Source of the DNA: Lysobacterales bacterium
GTDB lineage: Bacteria > Pseudomonadota > Gammaproteobacteria > Xanthomonadales > Rhodanobacteraceae
Length of the DNA stretch: 64,000 bases
NCBI GenBank assembly: GCA_016707485.1
Contig: JADJHN010000002.1
Coordinates: 1,488,001-1,552,000 of the forward strand
Direction of reading: 5' to 3'
Shown: positions 50,923 through 60,497 of the stretch, piece by piece
How the letters are laid out: the number at the start of each line of letters is the position of its first letter
Numbering within the stretch: position 1 is the first letter of the stretch
Notes under the pieces: model-generated
What the model was told of the DNA's origin: nothing
The model's input: the letters and a program-made list of their open reading frames with translations, nothing else
Database searches by the model: none
Translations under genes and position numbers: made by a program

Positions 50923-52086
50923 ATGAAATATTTTCATTTGATCTGGGCGGCGCTGTTCCGGCGCAAGACCCGCACCATCCTCACCCTTATGTCGGTGCTT
51001 GCCGCTTTCCTGCTGTTCGGCATGCTCGATGCCGTGCGCGTCGCCTTCAACTCGGGCGGCGAAGCGGCCGGGGTCGATCGCATGGTGGTCTCGTCGAAGT
51101 ACTCGATCATCCAGGGTTTGCCGCAGAGCCTTGTCGCGCGCGTGCAGGCGACGCCGGGCGTGAAGAACCTGACCTGGGCGAACTGGTTCGGCGGCTACTA
51201 CCAGGATCGCAAGAACCAGATGGTCAATATCGCCATCGATCCGAATTATTTCGACATCTATCCCGAGTTCAGCCTGCCGCCCGAGCAATTGCAGAAGTTC
51301 AGGGAGACGCGCACCGGAGCCCTCGTCGGCGAAGCGCTGGCCAAGCGCTGGGGCTGGAAGATCGGCGACAAGATCCCGATCAGCGGCGCGATCTATCCGA
51401 ACAAGGCGACCGGCGACACCAACTGGAGCTTTGACCTGGTCGGCCTGTTCAAGGCCAAGGACGACAAGCAGCGCGGTGCCGAACAGCAGTTGTTCTTCCG
51501 CTGGGATTATTTCGACGAGGCCAACAGCTATGGCGCGCACGAGGTCGGCTGGTTGATCGTCCAGGTTGCCGATCCGAACAAGTCCGACGAGGTGGCCAAG
51601 GCCATCGATGCGATTTCGGCGAACTCGGATCATGAAACGCGGACACAGACCGAGCTGGCGTTTCAACTCTCGTTTGCCAAGCAGCTTGGCGACATCGGCC
51701 TGATCGTCAGCGCGATCATGGGCGCGGTGTTCTTCACCCTGTTGCTGCTGACCGGCAACACCATGGCCCAGGCCGTGCGCGAACGCATCCCCGAACTGGC
51801 CACGCTGAAGACCATGGGCTTTTCCGATGTCAGCCTGTTGCTGCTGGTGTTTGCCGAGGCGGTGCTGCTGATCGTGATCGGCGGCAGCCTGGGGCTCGGA
51901 CTGGTTGCGTTGCTGCTGCCGATGATCGGTGCGGCGAGTGGCGGCATGTTGCAATTGCCGCCGGTCGGCCTCGGCACCTGGGTGACCGGGCTGCTGATGA
52001 TGCTTGGCATCGGGGTGCTGGTCGGCGCGCTGCCTGCGGTGCGGGCGATGCGCCTGAATATTGTCGATGCACTGGCCGGCCGCTGA
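50923..52086 (+). CDS. ABC transporter permease, FtsX/MacB fold (first)
   Basis: A 387-residue membrane protein: helix 1 near residues 15-35, a periplasmic MacB-type domain (about 40-265), then three helices with the FtsX signature (ELATLKTMGFSDVSLLLLVF) and a C-terminal GALPAVRAMRLNIVDALAGR. The ATG at 50923 has GGGGAGA upstream; an earlier ATG at 50905 overlaps the ATPase gene. It pairs with the next permease. Confidence 0.92.
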   Translation: MKYFHLIWAALFRRKTRTILTLMSVLAAFLLFGMLDAVRVAFNSGGEAAGVDRMVVSSKYSIIQGLPQSLVARVQATPGVKNLTWANWFGGYYQDRKNQMVNIAIDPNYFDIYPEFSLPPEQLQKFRETRTGALVGEALAKRWGWKIGDKIPISGAIYPNKATGDTNWSFDLVGLFKAKDDKQRGAEQQLFFRWDYFDEANSYGAHEVGWLIVQVADPNKSDEVAKAIDAISANSDHETRTQTELAFQLSFAKQLGDIGLIVSAIMGAVFFTLLLLTGNTMAQAVRERIPELATLKTMGFSDVSLLLLVFAEAVLLIVIGGSLGLGLVALLLPMIGAASGGMLQLPPVGLGTWVTGLLMMLGIGVLVGALPAVRAMRLNIVDALAGR

Positions 52087-52096
52087 GGAATCCGAC

Positions 52097-53413
52097 ATGC
52101 GCAAACTGAAATCATTTCTTTCCGGCCTTGGCCTGTTTCTCGTCATCCTTGCCTCGGTGGCCCTGTGGGTCATGTTGCCGGGCGTGGTCCTGCTGGGCCT
52201 GGCCGTGCTGCTGGCAGCGTGGATGGCCTTTACGCGCATTGGTCGACAGGCCGCTTCGGTGACCTGGGTCGGTGTTTCCACGATCCGCCAGCGTCTCGGT
52301 GCCTCGTCGGTGATCATCGTCGGCATTGCCGGCGTGGTTGGCGTGCTGGTCGCCCTGCTGGCCATGGGCGACGGCTTGCAGAAGACACTCAGGAGCACCG
52401 GCGACAGCGAAACCGCGATTGTCCTGCGCGGTGGCGCGACAGCCGAATTGAGCTCGGGCGTCAGCCGCGACCATGCAACCTTGATCGCCCAGTCGCCCGG
52501 CATCCTGCGCGACGCCGAGGGCAAGCCGATCACTTCGGCCGAACTCGTGGTGGTGGCCAACCTGCCAAAAAAATCCACCGGTACCGACGCCAATGTCGAA
52601 GTGCGCGGGGTCGGCCCGCAGGTCTGGGCGCTGCGTCCGAACATCCGCATCGTCGAGGGGCGCAAGTTCACTCCGGGCCTGCGCGAGATGATCGTCGGCA
52701 AGGGCGCACGCCAGCAATTCGCCGGCCTCGATGCGGGCTCGACGATCAATCTCAACAACCAGCAATGGACGATTGTCGGCGTATTCGAATCCGGTGACGC
52801 CCACGAGTCGGAGCTGGAGGGCGATGTCGATACGATCTCGGCCGCTTACCGGCGCCAGGGATTCCAGTCAATCACGGTCAGATTGACCTCCCCCGAGGCG
52901 CTGGATGCGTTCAAGGCCTCGCTGGCCAGCGATCCGCGGCTCAAGGTCGAGGCCAAGACCACGCTCGATTACTACACGGCGCAATCGGAAGGACTGAGCA
53001 AGGTCATCCGCGTCGTCGGCATCACCATAGCCGTGATCATGGCAATCGGCGCGATTTTCGGGGCGCTCAACTCGATGTATGCCGCAGTGGCCACACGTGC
53101 CCGCGAAATTGCCACCTTGCGCGCGATCGGCTTCCGCTCGCCGCCGGTGATCGTCTCGGTCATGCTGGAGACCATGCTGCTCGCACTGATCGGCGGCCTG
53201 CTGGGTGCCTTCATCGCCTGGTTGCTGTTCAACAACTACACGGTATCGACGCTGGGTTCCAACTTCAGCCAGGTCGTGTTCCAGTTCTCGGTTTCGCCGG
53301 CGCTGCTCTGGACAGGGGTGAAATGGGCCCTTGCCATCGGCTTCGTCGGCGGCCTGCTGCCCGCCGTGCGCGCCGCGCGCCTGCCGGTGACGACCGCCTT
53401 GCGGGAGTCCTGA
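52097..53413 (+). CDS. ABC transporter permease, FtsX/MacB fold (second)
   Basis: A 438-residue permease with two hydrophobic N-terminal segments (about 5-45), another near 70-95, a periplasmic MacB-type core and three C-terminal helices with REIATLRAIGFRSPPVIVSV and PAVRAARLPVTTALRES. It starts ten bases after the first permease, with GAGGAA upstream. Together with the ATPase and adaptor it completes an export system with heterodimeric permeases. Substrate unknown. Confidence 0.92.
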   Translation: MRKLKSFLSGLGLFLVILASVALWVMLPGVVLLGLAVLLAAWMAFTRIGRQAASVTWVGVSTIRQRLGASSVIIVGIAGVVGVLVALLAMGDGLQKTLRSTGDSETAIVLRGGATAELSSGVSRDHATLIAQSPGILRDAEGKPITSAELVVVANLPKKSTGTDANVEVRGVGPQVWALRPNIRIVEGRKFTPGLREMIVGKGARQQFAGLDAGSTINLNNQQWTIVGVFESGDAHESELEGDVDTISAAYRRQGFQSITVRLTSPEALDAFKASLASDPRLKVEAKTTLDYYTAQSEGLSKVIRVVGITIAVIMAIGAIFGALNSMYAAVATRAREIATLRAIGFRSPPVIVSVMLETMLLALIGGLLGAFIAWLLFNNYTVSTLGSNFSQVVFQFSVSPALLWTGVKWALAIGFVGGLLPAVRAARLPVTTALRES

Positions 53414-53418
53414 AGTCC

Positions 53419-53517
53419 GGGAATAGGGAATAGGGAATAGGGAATCGGGAATAGGGAATAGAAGGGGCATGAGTCTCGCGGAACGTTGCTTTTGCGATTC
53501 CCCATTCCCTATTCCCG
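53419..53517. repeat. GGGAATA tandem/inverted repeat element
   Basis: Six consecutive units of GGGAATA or GGGAATC (53419-53460) are followed, after about 35 bases, by inverted units (GATTCCCCATTCCCTATTCC, 53497-53516). The inverted end overlaps the last codons of the EamA gene, whose stop codon (TAG) is formed by the repeat. Confidence 0.8.
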
Positions 53518-54366
53518 CTTCTTCCCGAAAGTGATCATCGCCACGCCGGTGAGGATGACGGCCATGGCGGCTACGTCGCTGGCGTGGACGACTTCGCCGA
53601 GAATGATGGCGCCGAGCAGGACGGCGACCGGAGGATTGACGTAGGCGTAACTGGTGGCGAGCAAGGGGCGCACGTTCTTCAGCAGGAACAGGTAGGCGGT
53701 GAATGCGACCAGGGAGCCGAACACGATCAGGTAGAGCAAGGCCAGGGTGGCTTGAAGGCCGGGCAGGGCGTGCATGCGCTCGCCCTGCAGGATCGAGAAG
53801 AGGCTGAGCGCCGCACCGCCACAGATCATCTGCGCGGCCGTGTTCATCGATGACGGCGGCATGTCGCGGCGTCGGCTCCACACCGAGCCGAACGCCCAGG
53901 AAATAGCGGCGACGACCAAGGCGATGGCGCCAAGCGGCGATCCACTCATGCCGCTGCCAAGATTGAGCAGGATGACACCGCCGAATCCGATCACCAGACC
54001 GAGCCACTCCAGCCGACTCGGCCAATCCCGATAGAGCGTACCGAACGCGGCGGCAAACAACGGCATGCTGGCGACCGCGATCGCCGCCAGGCCGGAGGCG
54101 ACGGTTTGTTCGGCGTAACAGACCAGGCCGTTGCCGATGCCAAGCAACAAGGTTCCACTGACGGCGGCATTGCGCCATTGCAGTCGCGTCGGCGCTGGCA
54201 TGCCGCGCAGGCGCAAGAACGCGTAGAGCGCACTGCCAGCGGCGAGGAAACGCACCGCGCCAAGCAGGAACGGAGGCCAGCTGTCCAGCGCCACGCGGAT
54301 CGCCAGGTAAGTCGAACCCCAGACCACATACACGGCCAACAAGGCCAATGGGACCAGCAGGCGCAT
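53509..54366 (-). CDS. EamA/DMT superfamily transporter
   Basis: A 285-residue inner-membrane carrier with ten helices in two EamA repeats (residues about 5-130 and 140-280). Visible strings are YVVWGSTYLAIRVALDSWPP (helix 1), SWAFGSVWSRR and YAYVNPPVAVLLGAIILGE. These match RhaT/YedA-like metabolite exporters. The stop is provided by a GGGAATAG repeat unit, giving a C-terminus KKRE. The ATG at 54366 is the only start in a sensible place. Confidence 0.9.
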   Translation of the reverse strand: MRLLVPLALLAVYVVWGSTYLAIRVALDSWPPFLLGAVRFLAAGSALYAFLRLRGMPAPTRLQWRNAAVSGTLLLGIGNGLVCYAEQTVASGLAAIAVASMPLFAAAFGTLYRDWPSRLEWLGLVIGFGGVILLNLGSGMSGSPLGAIALVVAAISWAFGSVWSRRRDMPPSSMNTAAQMICGGAALSLFSILQGERMHALPGLQATLALLYLIVFGSLVAFTAYLFLLKNVRPLLATSYAYVNPPVAVLLGAIILGEVVHASDVAAMAVILTGVAMITFGKKRE

Positions 54367-54584
54367 GCTGCCAGGCGCCGGCTCGACGGTGTCGAGGCTT
54401 TCCCCGGGCTTGCGCGAATCGGCCTTGTTCACTGCAGTGATCGCCACGCAAGGGATTCGGCAACGCACAAACTGACCATGGGGTTGCCCTGTTGCGCCGA
54501 GAAGTTGATTTGACGGTGTCGCGGGTTGCTGTCGCCCGATGATTGCCGGCAGCAGGTTGGAGCCGTGCCGGCACGGCCGCTGCT

Positions 54585-54884
54585 TCAGTGCGGTCGGCCG
54601 CTGCCGCCGTGTTCGAGACGTGCCGGTCGCTCGTGGTTGCTGACCACGATGAACTCGCCATCGATGATGCCGCTGGCCGCCGCGGAGGCCGGGGATGACG
54701 CAACAGGTCGCCCTTTCAAGCGCAGCAGGTGGATCAGATACCAGATTGCCGCGCCCATGGTGAGGGCGAGGAAGGCCAGGAATCCAATGGCCAGCACGCC
54801 GACCACTGCGACCAGGCCGAGGATGCCACCAAGCAGTCGCAGCAAGGGATTGCGTGGACGCAGGTTGGACTGGAAAACAAACAT
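54585..54884 (-). CDS. Small two-helix membrane protein (99 aa)
   Basis: It begins MFVFQSNLRPRNPLLRLLGG with an excellent GAGGAG six bases upstream, then two close hydrophobic segments (about 17-55), a basic stop-transfer region (HLLRLKGR) and a soluble tail with GIIDGEFIVV. This resembles small membrane proteins found in Xanthomonadales; function unknown. Divergent from the Rieske gene with about 95 bases between. Confidence 0.8.
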   Translation of the reverse strand: MFVFQSNLRPRNPLLRLLGGILGLVAVVGVLAIGFLAFLALTMGAAIWYLIHLLRLKGRPVASSPASAAASGIIDGEFIVVSNHERPARLEHGGSGRPH

Positions 54885-54978
54885 CTGGCACTCCTCGGTG
54901 CGGATCATGCTGGGGACAGCGCATCCGGACGGGTATTCTTGGGGCAGAATCCCTCTCCCACAAGTGTCCACTGTTCGC

Positions 54979-55308
54979 ATGAGCGAGTCCCGCGCCCTTT
55001 GCCGCGTTGAAGACATCCCGGACAACGGAGCCATTGCGGTGCGTGTTGAATCGTCGACTGGCGGCTTCGACATCATCCTCATGCGCCAGGGTGAGGCGGT
55101 TTTCGGTTACCACAACGAGTGTCCGCACCAGGGCCGCCAGCTTGATTACGTGCCCGGCAAATTCCTCGTCAAGGAGGGTTGCATCATGTGCGCCGCCCAC
55201 GGTGCCCTGTTCAAGGTGCATTCGGGCGAGCGGGTCGCCGGGCCGTGCAGTACCGGCCTGGTCCGCGTCCCGGTGCGCATCGAGGGCACCGAGGTGTTCT
55301 CGGCCTGA
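54979..55308 (+). CDS. Rieske [2Fe-2S] protein
   Basis: A 109-residue single-domain Rieske ferredoxin. The cluster ligands are C48-P-H50 in NECPHQGRQLD and C71-x2-H74 in MCAAHGALFKV. Stand-alone Rieske domains of this size serve oxygenases or assimilatory reductases; no partner is encoded here. The ATG at 54979 begins MSESRALCRVEDIP. Confidence 0.9.
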   Translation: MSESRALCRVEDIPDNGAIAVRVESSTGGFDIILMRQGEAVFGYHNECPHQGRQLDYVPGKFLVKEGCIMCAAHGALFKVHSGERVAGPCSTGLVRVPVRIEGTEVFSA

Positions 55309-55426
55309 GCGCGGCTGCCAATATCTACGATGGTTCTCGTTGACAGCCTGGGCGGGAATGTCTAGGCTCGTCGCGTTTCCCGGCCGCCATTGCGGCTGCC
55401 CCCGATGATTCCTCGCCGAGGTTCCG

Positions 55427-55828
55427 ATGCGCAGCAGGATTCCGCAAACCCCGAAACCGACCGAAGCCGAACTCGGCATCCTCAATGTGCTTTGGCAGCA
55501 TGGCCCGATGACCGTGCGCGAACTGCACGAGGCGCACTATCGCGATGATGGAACCGGCTACACGACTTCCCTGAAGATGCTGCAGATCATGCATGCCAAG
55601 GGCCTGGTCGAGCGCGACGATTCGCAACGCGCGCACGTTTATCGCGCCGTGATCAGCAAGGAATCCAATCAGCAGCGGTTTCTCAGCGACATGGTGCAGC
55701 GCGTCTTCGATGGCTCGCCGTCCCGGCTTGTGCTGCAGGCATTGGGCGGTCAACCCAAGGCCAGCCAGCAGGAACTCGACGAGATCCGCGCCCTGCTCGA
55801 CAGCATCGAATCAGGCCAGCAGCCATGA
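55427..55828 (+). CDS. BlaI/MecI/CopY family repressor
   Basis: A 133-residue winged-helix repressor with PTEAELGILNVLWQHGPMTV, TTSLKMLQIMHAKGLVERD and a C-terminal dimerisation helix. BlaI-type repressors are cleaved after activation of a partner M56 (BlaR1-like) peptidase, which is the next gene with a four-base overlap. In the absence of a beta-lactamase nearby the regulated gene is unknown. Confidence 0.93.
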   Translation: MRSRIPQTPKPTEAELGILNVLWQHGPMTVRELHEAHYRDDGTGYTTSLKMLQIMHAKGLVERDDSQRAHVYRAVISKESNQQRFLSDMVQRVFDGSPSRLVLQALGGQPKASQQELDEIRALLDSIESGQQP

Positions 55829-57739
55829 TTGCGGCAATTTCCGACCTTGCCTGGATGCAGGCACTGGGCTGGACCCTGGTCCATTTCCTCTGGCAGGGCC
55901 TGATCATCGGCATCGTTCCATGCGCTGATCCGGCGCCTTGTTCCTGCCGAACAGAGTTCATTGCGCTACGCGTTTGGCCTGTTTTCCTTGCTGGCCCTGC
56001 TGCTCGCGCCGATCTTGACGCTCGCGCTGCTGTGGCCATCCGCGGCAATGGAAACCACGCATGCCCATGCCAGTGGCACCGTCAGTGCCAGCCTGGCCAC
56101 CACGACAACTCTGTCGCCTGGCGCACCGGCATTCGACGGCCTGCTGGCACTGCTCGTCGCGGCCTGGTTGGCCGGTGTCCTGCTGATGATTGGTCGCGCC
56201 GCGCAGCAATGGCATTCGCTGGATCAGATTGCGCGCCGACTGGCCTGGCGCGATCTCGCCATCGAGCGTCTGCTCGCGCAGGTGGCCGAGCGTTTTGGGA
56301 CGCTGCCGGGCGTGCGCGTCCTGGTCTCGGCCAACATCGATACGCCGACCCTGATCGGCTGGCTGAAGCCGGTTATCCTGCTGCCCGTGGCGGTGGTCGC
56401 CAAGCTCCCGCGCCAGCAACTTGAACTGATCCTGGCCCACGAACTCGGCCATCTGCGCCGCTACGATCACCTCGTCAACCTGGCCCAGGCCATTGTCGAA
56501 ACCCTGCTTTTCTATCATCCCGTAGTGCACTGGATTTCGCGCGAGGTTCGCCATGAGCGCGAGGTCTGCTGCGACAACCTGGTTTTGCACCTCACCGACA
56601 GCGAACCCCGCGAATATGCACGCACCCTGGCGGCACTGGAAAACCTGCGTCAACTGACACCGCAGCTTGCCGTTGCCGCGAGCGGCGGCATGTTGCTGGA
56701 TCGCGTGCGGCGCATTGTCGGCCCGGTTCACCCGCACGCGCGCGTGCGCCGCTCGCGCCTTGCGGTGTGGCTGGTCGCGTCAGCTTGCGGCTCGATCGTG
56801 GCCACTGCTGTCGTCCTTTCGCACACCAGTTCGGACCCGCAGCCCGAAGTGTTTCTGCAGCCTCGCTCGGTGGATCCTGCCCCTGCCAAGCCAGCGCTCA
56901 CGCTTGCGCACGAGATTGCGCCGCTGCGAGTCGAACTTGCCAGTGTATCGATGCCCAGCGAAGTCGTGCCGCTCGCGGCAACCGACGACAGCGTCGACGT
57001 GGCCAAGGCAGAGGCGTTGGCAGTCGCAGCGGTCATGCCGCTCGTCGAAGCGAACCCGGTCGAGGCGGTCGCCGCCGCGCCGAGCGCCGCAGCCGAGTCG
57101 CTTGGCTTGGCGCCGGTCGATGCAGCGGACAGCGCCATCCAGCACGCCCCGATCGAGATGGTCGCGGCGGCAGATGCCGGCCCTGCGCAGGCCACGCCGA
57201 AGATCGTGCGCATGGTTGCGCCCGAATATCCGGATCGCGGATTCAGCCGCCCGCATGCGAAAGTCAGCTTCGAATTTTCCATCGATCGCGGTGGACGCGT
57301 GCGCAACATCCGCACCATCAGCGGTGATCTGCAGAGTCCGTTCGTGGTTGCCGCGCGCAACGCCCTGCGTCAATGGCGATTCGATGCACGATCGCTGGAC
57401 CCGAGCAGTGCGGAGAAATTCCACCAGGACTTCGAGTTCGTCGGCGATGCCAAGGTCGCCGGCGTCGCCGACGAGGGCTCCTGCGCGATACCGATGGGTT
57501 CCCATGTCTGTCGCGCCGGGCACCCACTTGGCCAGGCCCGCAAGGCCGACGAGCGAGCCGCGTCGATTGCGCAAGCGGATCGCCTGGATGCCGGCAAGGC
57601 CGTGGCCATGGATTATTGCGTTCCGGAAATCGGATCGCATGTCTGTCGTCCGCTTGACGCCAGCGGCCCGGCGCCAAGAGAGCCCGAACTCGAGCCGACC
57701 TTGAAGGAAACAGGTTTTCTGGCCGGCGGCACGCACTGA
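55825..57739 (+). pseudogene. BlaR1-like M56 peptidase fused to a TonB C-terminal domain, frameshifted
   Basis: The reading frame from 55825 (MIAAISDLAWMQALGWTLVH) gives the usual first helix, then turns to nonsense near 55914-55920. The correct continuation (FHALIRRLVPAEQSSLRYAF) is in the next frame and stays open to 57739. The total length is 3n+1, so one extra base explains it. The continuation has further helices, the zinc motif HELGH (about 56440-56454) with VCCDNLVL downstream, a long Ala/Val-rich linker and a TonB C-terminal domain (MVAPEYPDRGFSRPHAKVSF, NALRQWRF). It would sense a periplasmic signal for the BlaI partner. Either a recent mutation or a sequencing error. Confidence 0.8.
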
Positions 57740-57873
57740 CCACTGCCAGCCTGTGCCGAGGGCGGCGCAGCATCGCCGCCTGCGAAGCAGATCCAAACCG
57801 CCGGCTGGCATGGCCGCAGCCAATGCCGTACTGCCCCGCGTCAGGGCGGAAAGCTTACGGCGGATGCTGGCGC

Positions 57874-59724
57874 TCAGCCGCGATTGAAGACCAGGTTGAC
57901 CGAGATCAGCGTGGTCACCAGGATCAGTACCGTCAGCGGCAGGCCGACGCGCAGGAAATCCCGGGTCTTGTAGCCGCCGGGGCCGGCGACGACAAGCAGC
58001 ACCGGATTTGCACTGGGCAGCAGGAAGGTGTTGGAAGTCGAGATGGCGACGATCAACGCATAGGCCGCCGGATTGCCGCCCGAAGCCAGGGCGATGTTGA
58101 TCGCCATCGGCACCATCATGACCGCCGCGCCAACGTTCGAGATGACCTGCGAGAAACCGAGGGCGAGTATGGCGAGGAAAGCCTGGATCATCCATTGCGG
58201 CAGGCCGCCCAGATAGACCATGGCCTCCTGGGCAATCCAGGCCGCCGTGCCGGTGGAATCCATCGCGCCGCCAAGCGGGATCAGGCAGGCAAGGATGAAG
58301 ATCGTCTTCCAGTTGATCGCGTGGTAGGCCTCATCCATGCTGAGCACGCCCGCCAGCAACATGCCGACTGCGCCAACCAGCATCGCCACCGCGAGCTTGA
58401 GATCGGTGAACAGGCCAAGGCCCATGGCCAGCGCAAAGAAGATCGCCGCATGCCAGATCTTGCTTGGCCGCTGCTCCTCCTGCGGGAAATCGGTGACGAC
58501 CACGAAATCGCGTGTTTCGGCGGCCAGGGTCAGGTCGCGCCAGAGGCCGTGGATGATCAGGGTGTCGCCGGGGCGCAGCGAGACTTCGCGCACGTCCTCG
58601 CGAAAGACCTGCTCGCCTCGGGTCACCGCCAGTACGCTGATGCCGAAGCGCTTGCGCATGCGCAGGTCGCCGACCAGTTGCTTGACCCAGCGCGAGTTCG
58701 GGACAACCACCGCCTCGGCGATGCCGGCGCGGGTCGGATTGAACATGTCGCCAAAGTTGCGCAGTCGCGATTGCATCCGGCACAACTGGTTGTTGGCGAA
58801 GGCGCTGATGTCCTCGCGCTTGCCGAGCACGCCGAGCACGCTGCCGACCCAGATCATCTGGTCGCCCGGCGGTGCCAGACGCGCTTCGTTGCCGGTCTTC
58901 AGGGCAAGGATCAGCGGTGCGCCATGCAGTCGCTCGGCCTCGACGATGCTCATGCCGACCATCGGACTTTCCGCGGTCACGGTCAGCTCCATGACTTCGC
59001 CATCGATGCCGTACATCTCGGCGAAATAGGTCTCGGTGCGACCGGGCGTGACTTTCTGCTTCTCCTCCTCGCTCGGCCACAGGCGCGGGGTGAGGTAGGC
59101 GAAATAGGCAAGTCCGACCAGCAGCAGGGGAATGCCGATCGGGGTGATCGCGAACAGCGAGAACGGCTCGATGCTCTGCGCCCCCGGCGGCAGGTTGCGG
59201 TTGGCACTGGCGACCAGGTCGTTGAGCAGGATCAACGGTGAATTGGAAATCATCGTGATGTTGGTGCCGGCGAGGATGCAGAAGGCCATCGGCAGGAGCA
59301 GGCGCTTCAGGGGGATGCCGGTGCGTGAGCTGATGCGGCTGACCACCGGCATGAACAGGGCCGCCAGCGCCTGGCTCTGCATGATCCCCGACATGCTGCC
59401 GACCATGGCATTGATCAGGTTGGAGACGCGCGCCTCGACGCCGCCGGCGATCTTCAGGATGAAGTTCGCCGCCTTGCCGAGCATGCCGGTGCGATCGAGG
59501 CCCGCGCCCATGATCATCACCGCGATCAGCGACATCACTGCGTTGCCGGCAAACCCGTCAAACAGTTGCTCCACCGGCATCAGGCGCGTCACGCCGATGA
59601 CGACGAGGACGAGCAGGGCGACCAGGTCTCCGCGCACCCATTCGAGCACGAGCATGATCACGGTGAACACCAGCAGGCCGAGGACGAGGGCCATGTCGGT
59701 GGTCAGGATCAGGCTCATTTCCAT
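57874..59724 (-). CDS. SLC13/DASS-type carrier with two RCK_C (TrkA_C) domains
   Basis: A 616-residue membrane protein: about five helices in residues 10-210, a cytoplasmic insert (about 215-400) with two RCK_C domains (each ending LRPGDTLIIHG-like or APPGDQMIWVGS), then six more helices (410-612). Membrane signatures are AGTNITMISNSPLILLND and VISNVGAAVMMVPMAINIAL. Relatives carry sulfate, dicarboxylates or other anions with sodium. Substrate cannot be decided. It stands alone on the minus strand. Confidence 0.92.
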   Translation of the reverse strand: MEMSLILTTDMALVLGLLVFTVIMLVLEWVRGDLVALLVLVVIGVTRLMPVEQLFDGFAGNAVMSLIAVMIMGAGLDRTGMLGKAANFILKIAGGVEARVSNLINAMVGSMSGIMQSQALAALFMPVVSRISSRTGIPLKRLLLPMAFCILAGTNITMISNSPLILLNDLVASANRNLPPGAQSIEPFSLFAITPIGIPLLLVGLAYFAYLTPRLWPSEEEKQKVTPGRTETYFAEMYGIDGEVMELTVTAESPMVGMSIVEAERLHGAPLILALKTGNEARLAPPGDQMIWVGSVLGVLGKREDISAFANNQLCRMQSRLRNFGDMFNPTRAGIAEAVVVPNSRWVKQLVGDLRMRKRFGISVLAVTRGEQVFREDVREVSLRPGDTLIIHGLWRDLTLAAETRDFVVVTDFPQEEQRPSKIWHAAIFFALAMGLGLFTDLKLAVAMLVGAVGMLLAGVLSMDEAYHAINWKTIFILACLIPLGGAMDSTGTAAWIAQEAMVYLGGLPQWMIQAFLAILALGFSQVISNVGAAVMMVPMAINIALASGGNPAAYALIVAISTSNTFLLPSANPVLLVVAGPGGYKTRDFLRVGLPLTVLILVTTLISVNLVFNRG

Positions 59725-59776
59725 CGTGTTGTCTTGTCAATCCGTTTCTAGTCGGGATGGCGGACAGGAGGTTGCT

Positions 59777-60493
59777 TCAGACGCGCTCGAAAATCAGATC
59801 CCAGACACCATGGCCGAGACGCACGCCGCGCTTTTCGAAATGGGTGTTGATGCGCCAGCCGGGCACCTCGGAGTATGCCCCGAGTCCGGCCCGGTTGCGC
59901 CATCGGCCTGAGCCATCGACCACCGCCAGCATGTGCTCGGCATACTCGGCCCAGTCGGTGGCGAGGTGCAGCAGGCCGCCGCTGCGCACGCGCGTGGCGA
60001 GGAGTTCGACAAACTCCGGCTGGATCAGGCGCCGCTTGTGATGACGGACCTTCGGCCATGGATCCGGAAAATAGATACGCACTTCATCGAGCGAATCCGG
60101 CGCAAGCTGGCGCTCGATGACTTCGACGGCATCGTGATTGCTGATGCGGATGTTGTCGACGTTGGCGACGGCGAGGCCATTCATCAAGCGGCCGACGCCG
60201 GGGCGGTGGACCTCGATGCCGAGGAAATTGCGCGTGGGTTCGTTGACCGCCGTGTGCAGGAGCTGCTCGCCGTTGCCGAAGCCGATTTCGAGTACCACCG
60301 GTGCGGGTCGCGCAAACAGCGCTTGCAGATCGATGCGCTGGTCGCTGTAGTCGAGGCCGTAACGCGACCAGTGCGCATCGAAGGCCTGTGCTTGCGCCGG
60401 GGTGATGCGTCCCTGGCGCAGGACGAAACTGCGCACGCGGCGTTGCCCACCGGGTTGTGCGGATTGGCGATCGGTGTGGCGGGGATCAGTCAT
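59777..60493 (-). CDS. trmB: tRNA (guanine(46)-N(7))-methyltransferase TrmB
   Basis: A 238-residue SAM-dependent enzyme making m7G46 in tRNA. Motifs: VLEIGFGNGEQLLHTA (SAM), FLGIEVHRPGVG, and the signature IYFPDPWPKVRHHKRRL. It lies four bases after thiG ends, the thiS-thiG-trmB order conserved in Xanthomonadales and Pseudomonas. Confidence 0.96.
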   Translation of the reverse strand: MTDPRHTDRQSAQPGGQRRVRSFVLRQGRITPAQAQAFDAHWSRYGLDYSDQRIDLQALFARPAPVVLEIGFGNGEQLLHTAVNEPTRNFLGIEVHRPGVGRLMNGLAVANVDNIRISNHDAVEVIERQLAPDSLDEVRIYFPDPWPKVRHHKRRLIQPEFVELLATRVRSGGLLHLATDWAEYAEHMLAVVDGSGRWRNRAGLGAYSEVPGWRINTHFEKRGVRLGHGVWDLIFERV

Positions 60494-60497
60494 CGCC

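Noticed and set aside
55914..55925. Programmed ribosomal frameshift in the M56 gene
   Set aside because: There is no slippery heptamer or run of identical bases at the frame change, and no obvious downstream structure.
57740..57873. Possible terminator between the M56 gene and the SLC13 gene
   Set aside because: GC-rich self-complementary pieces are present but without a T run or a convincing stem.
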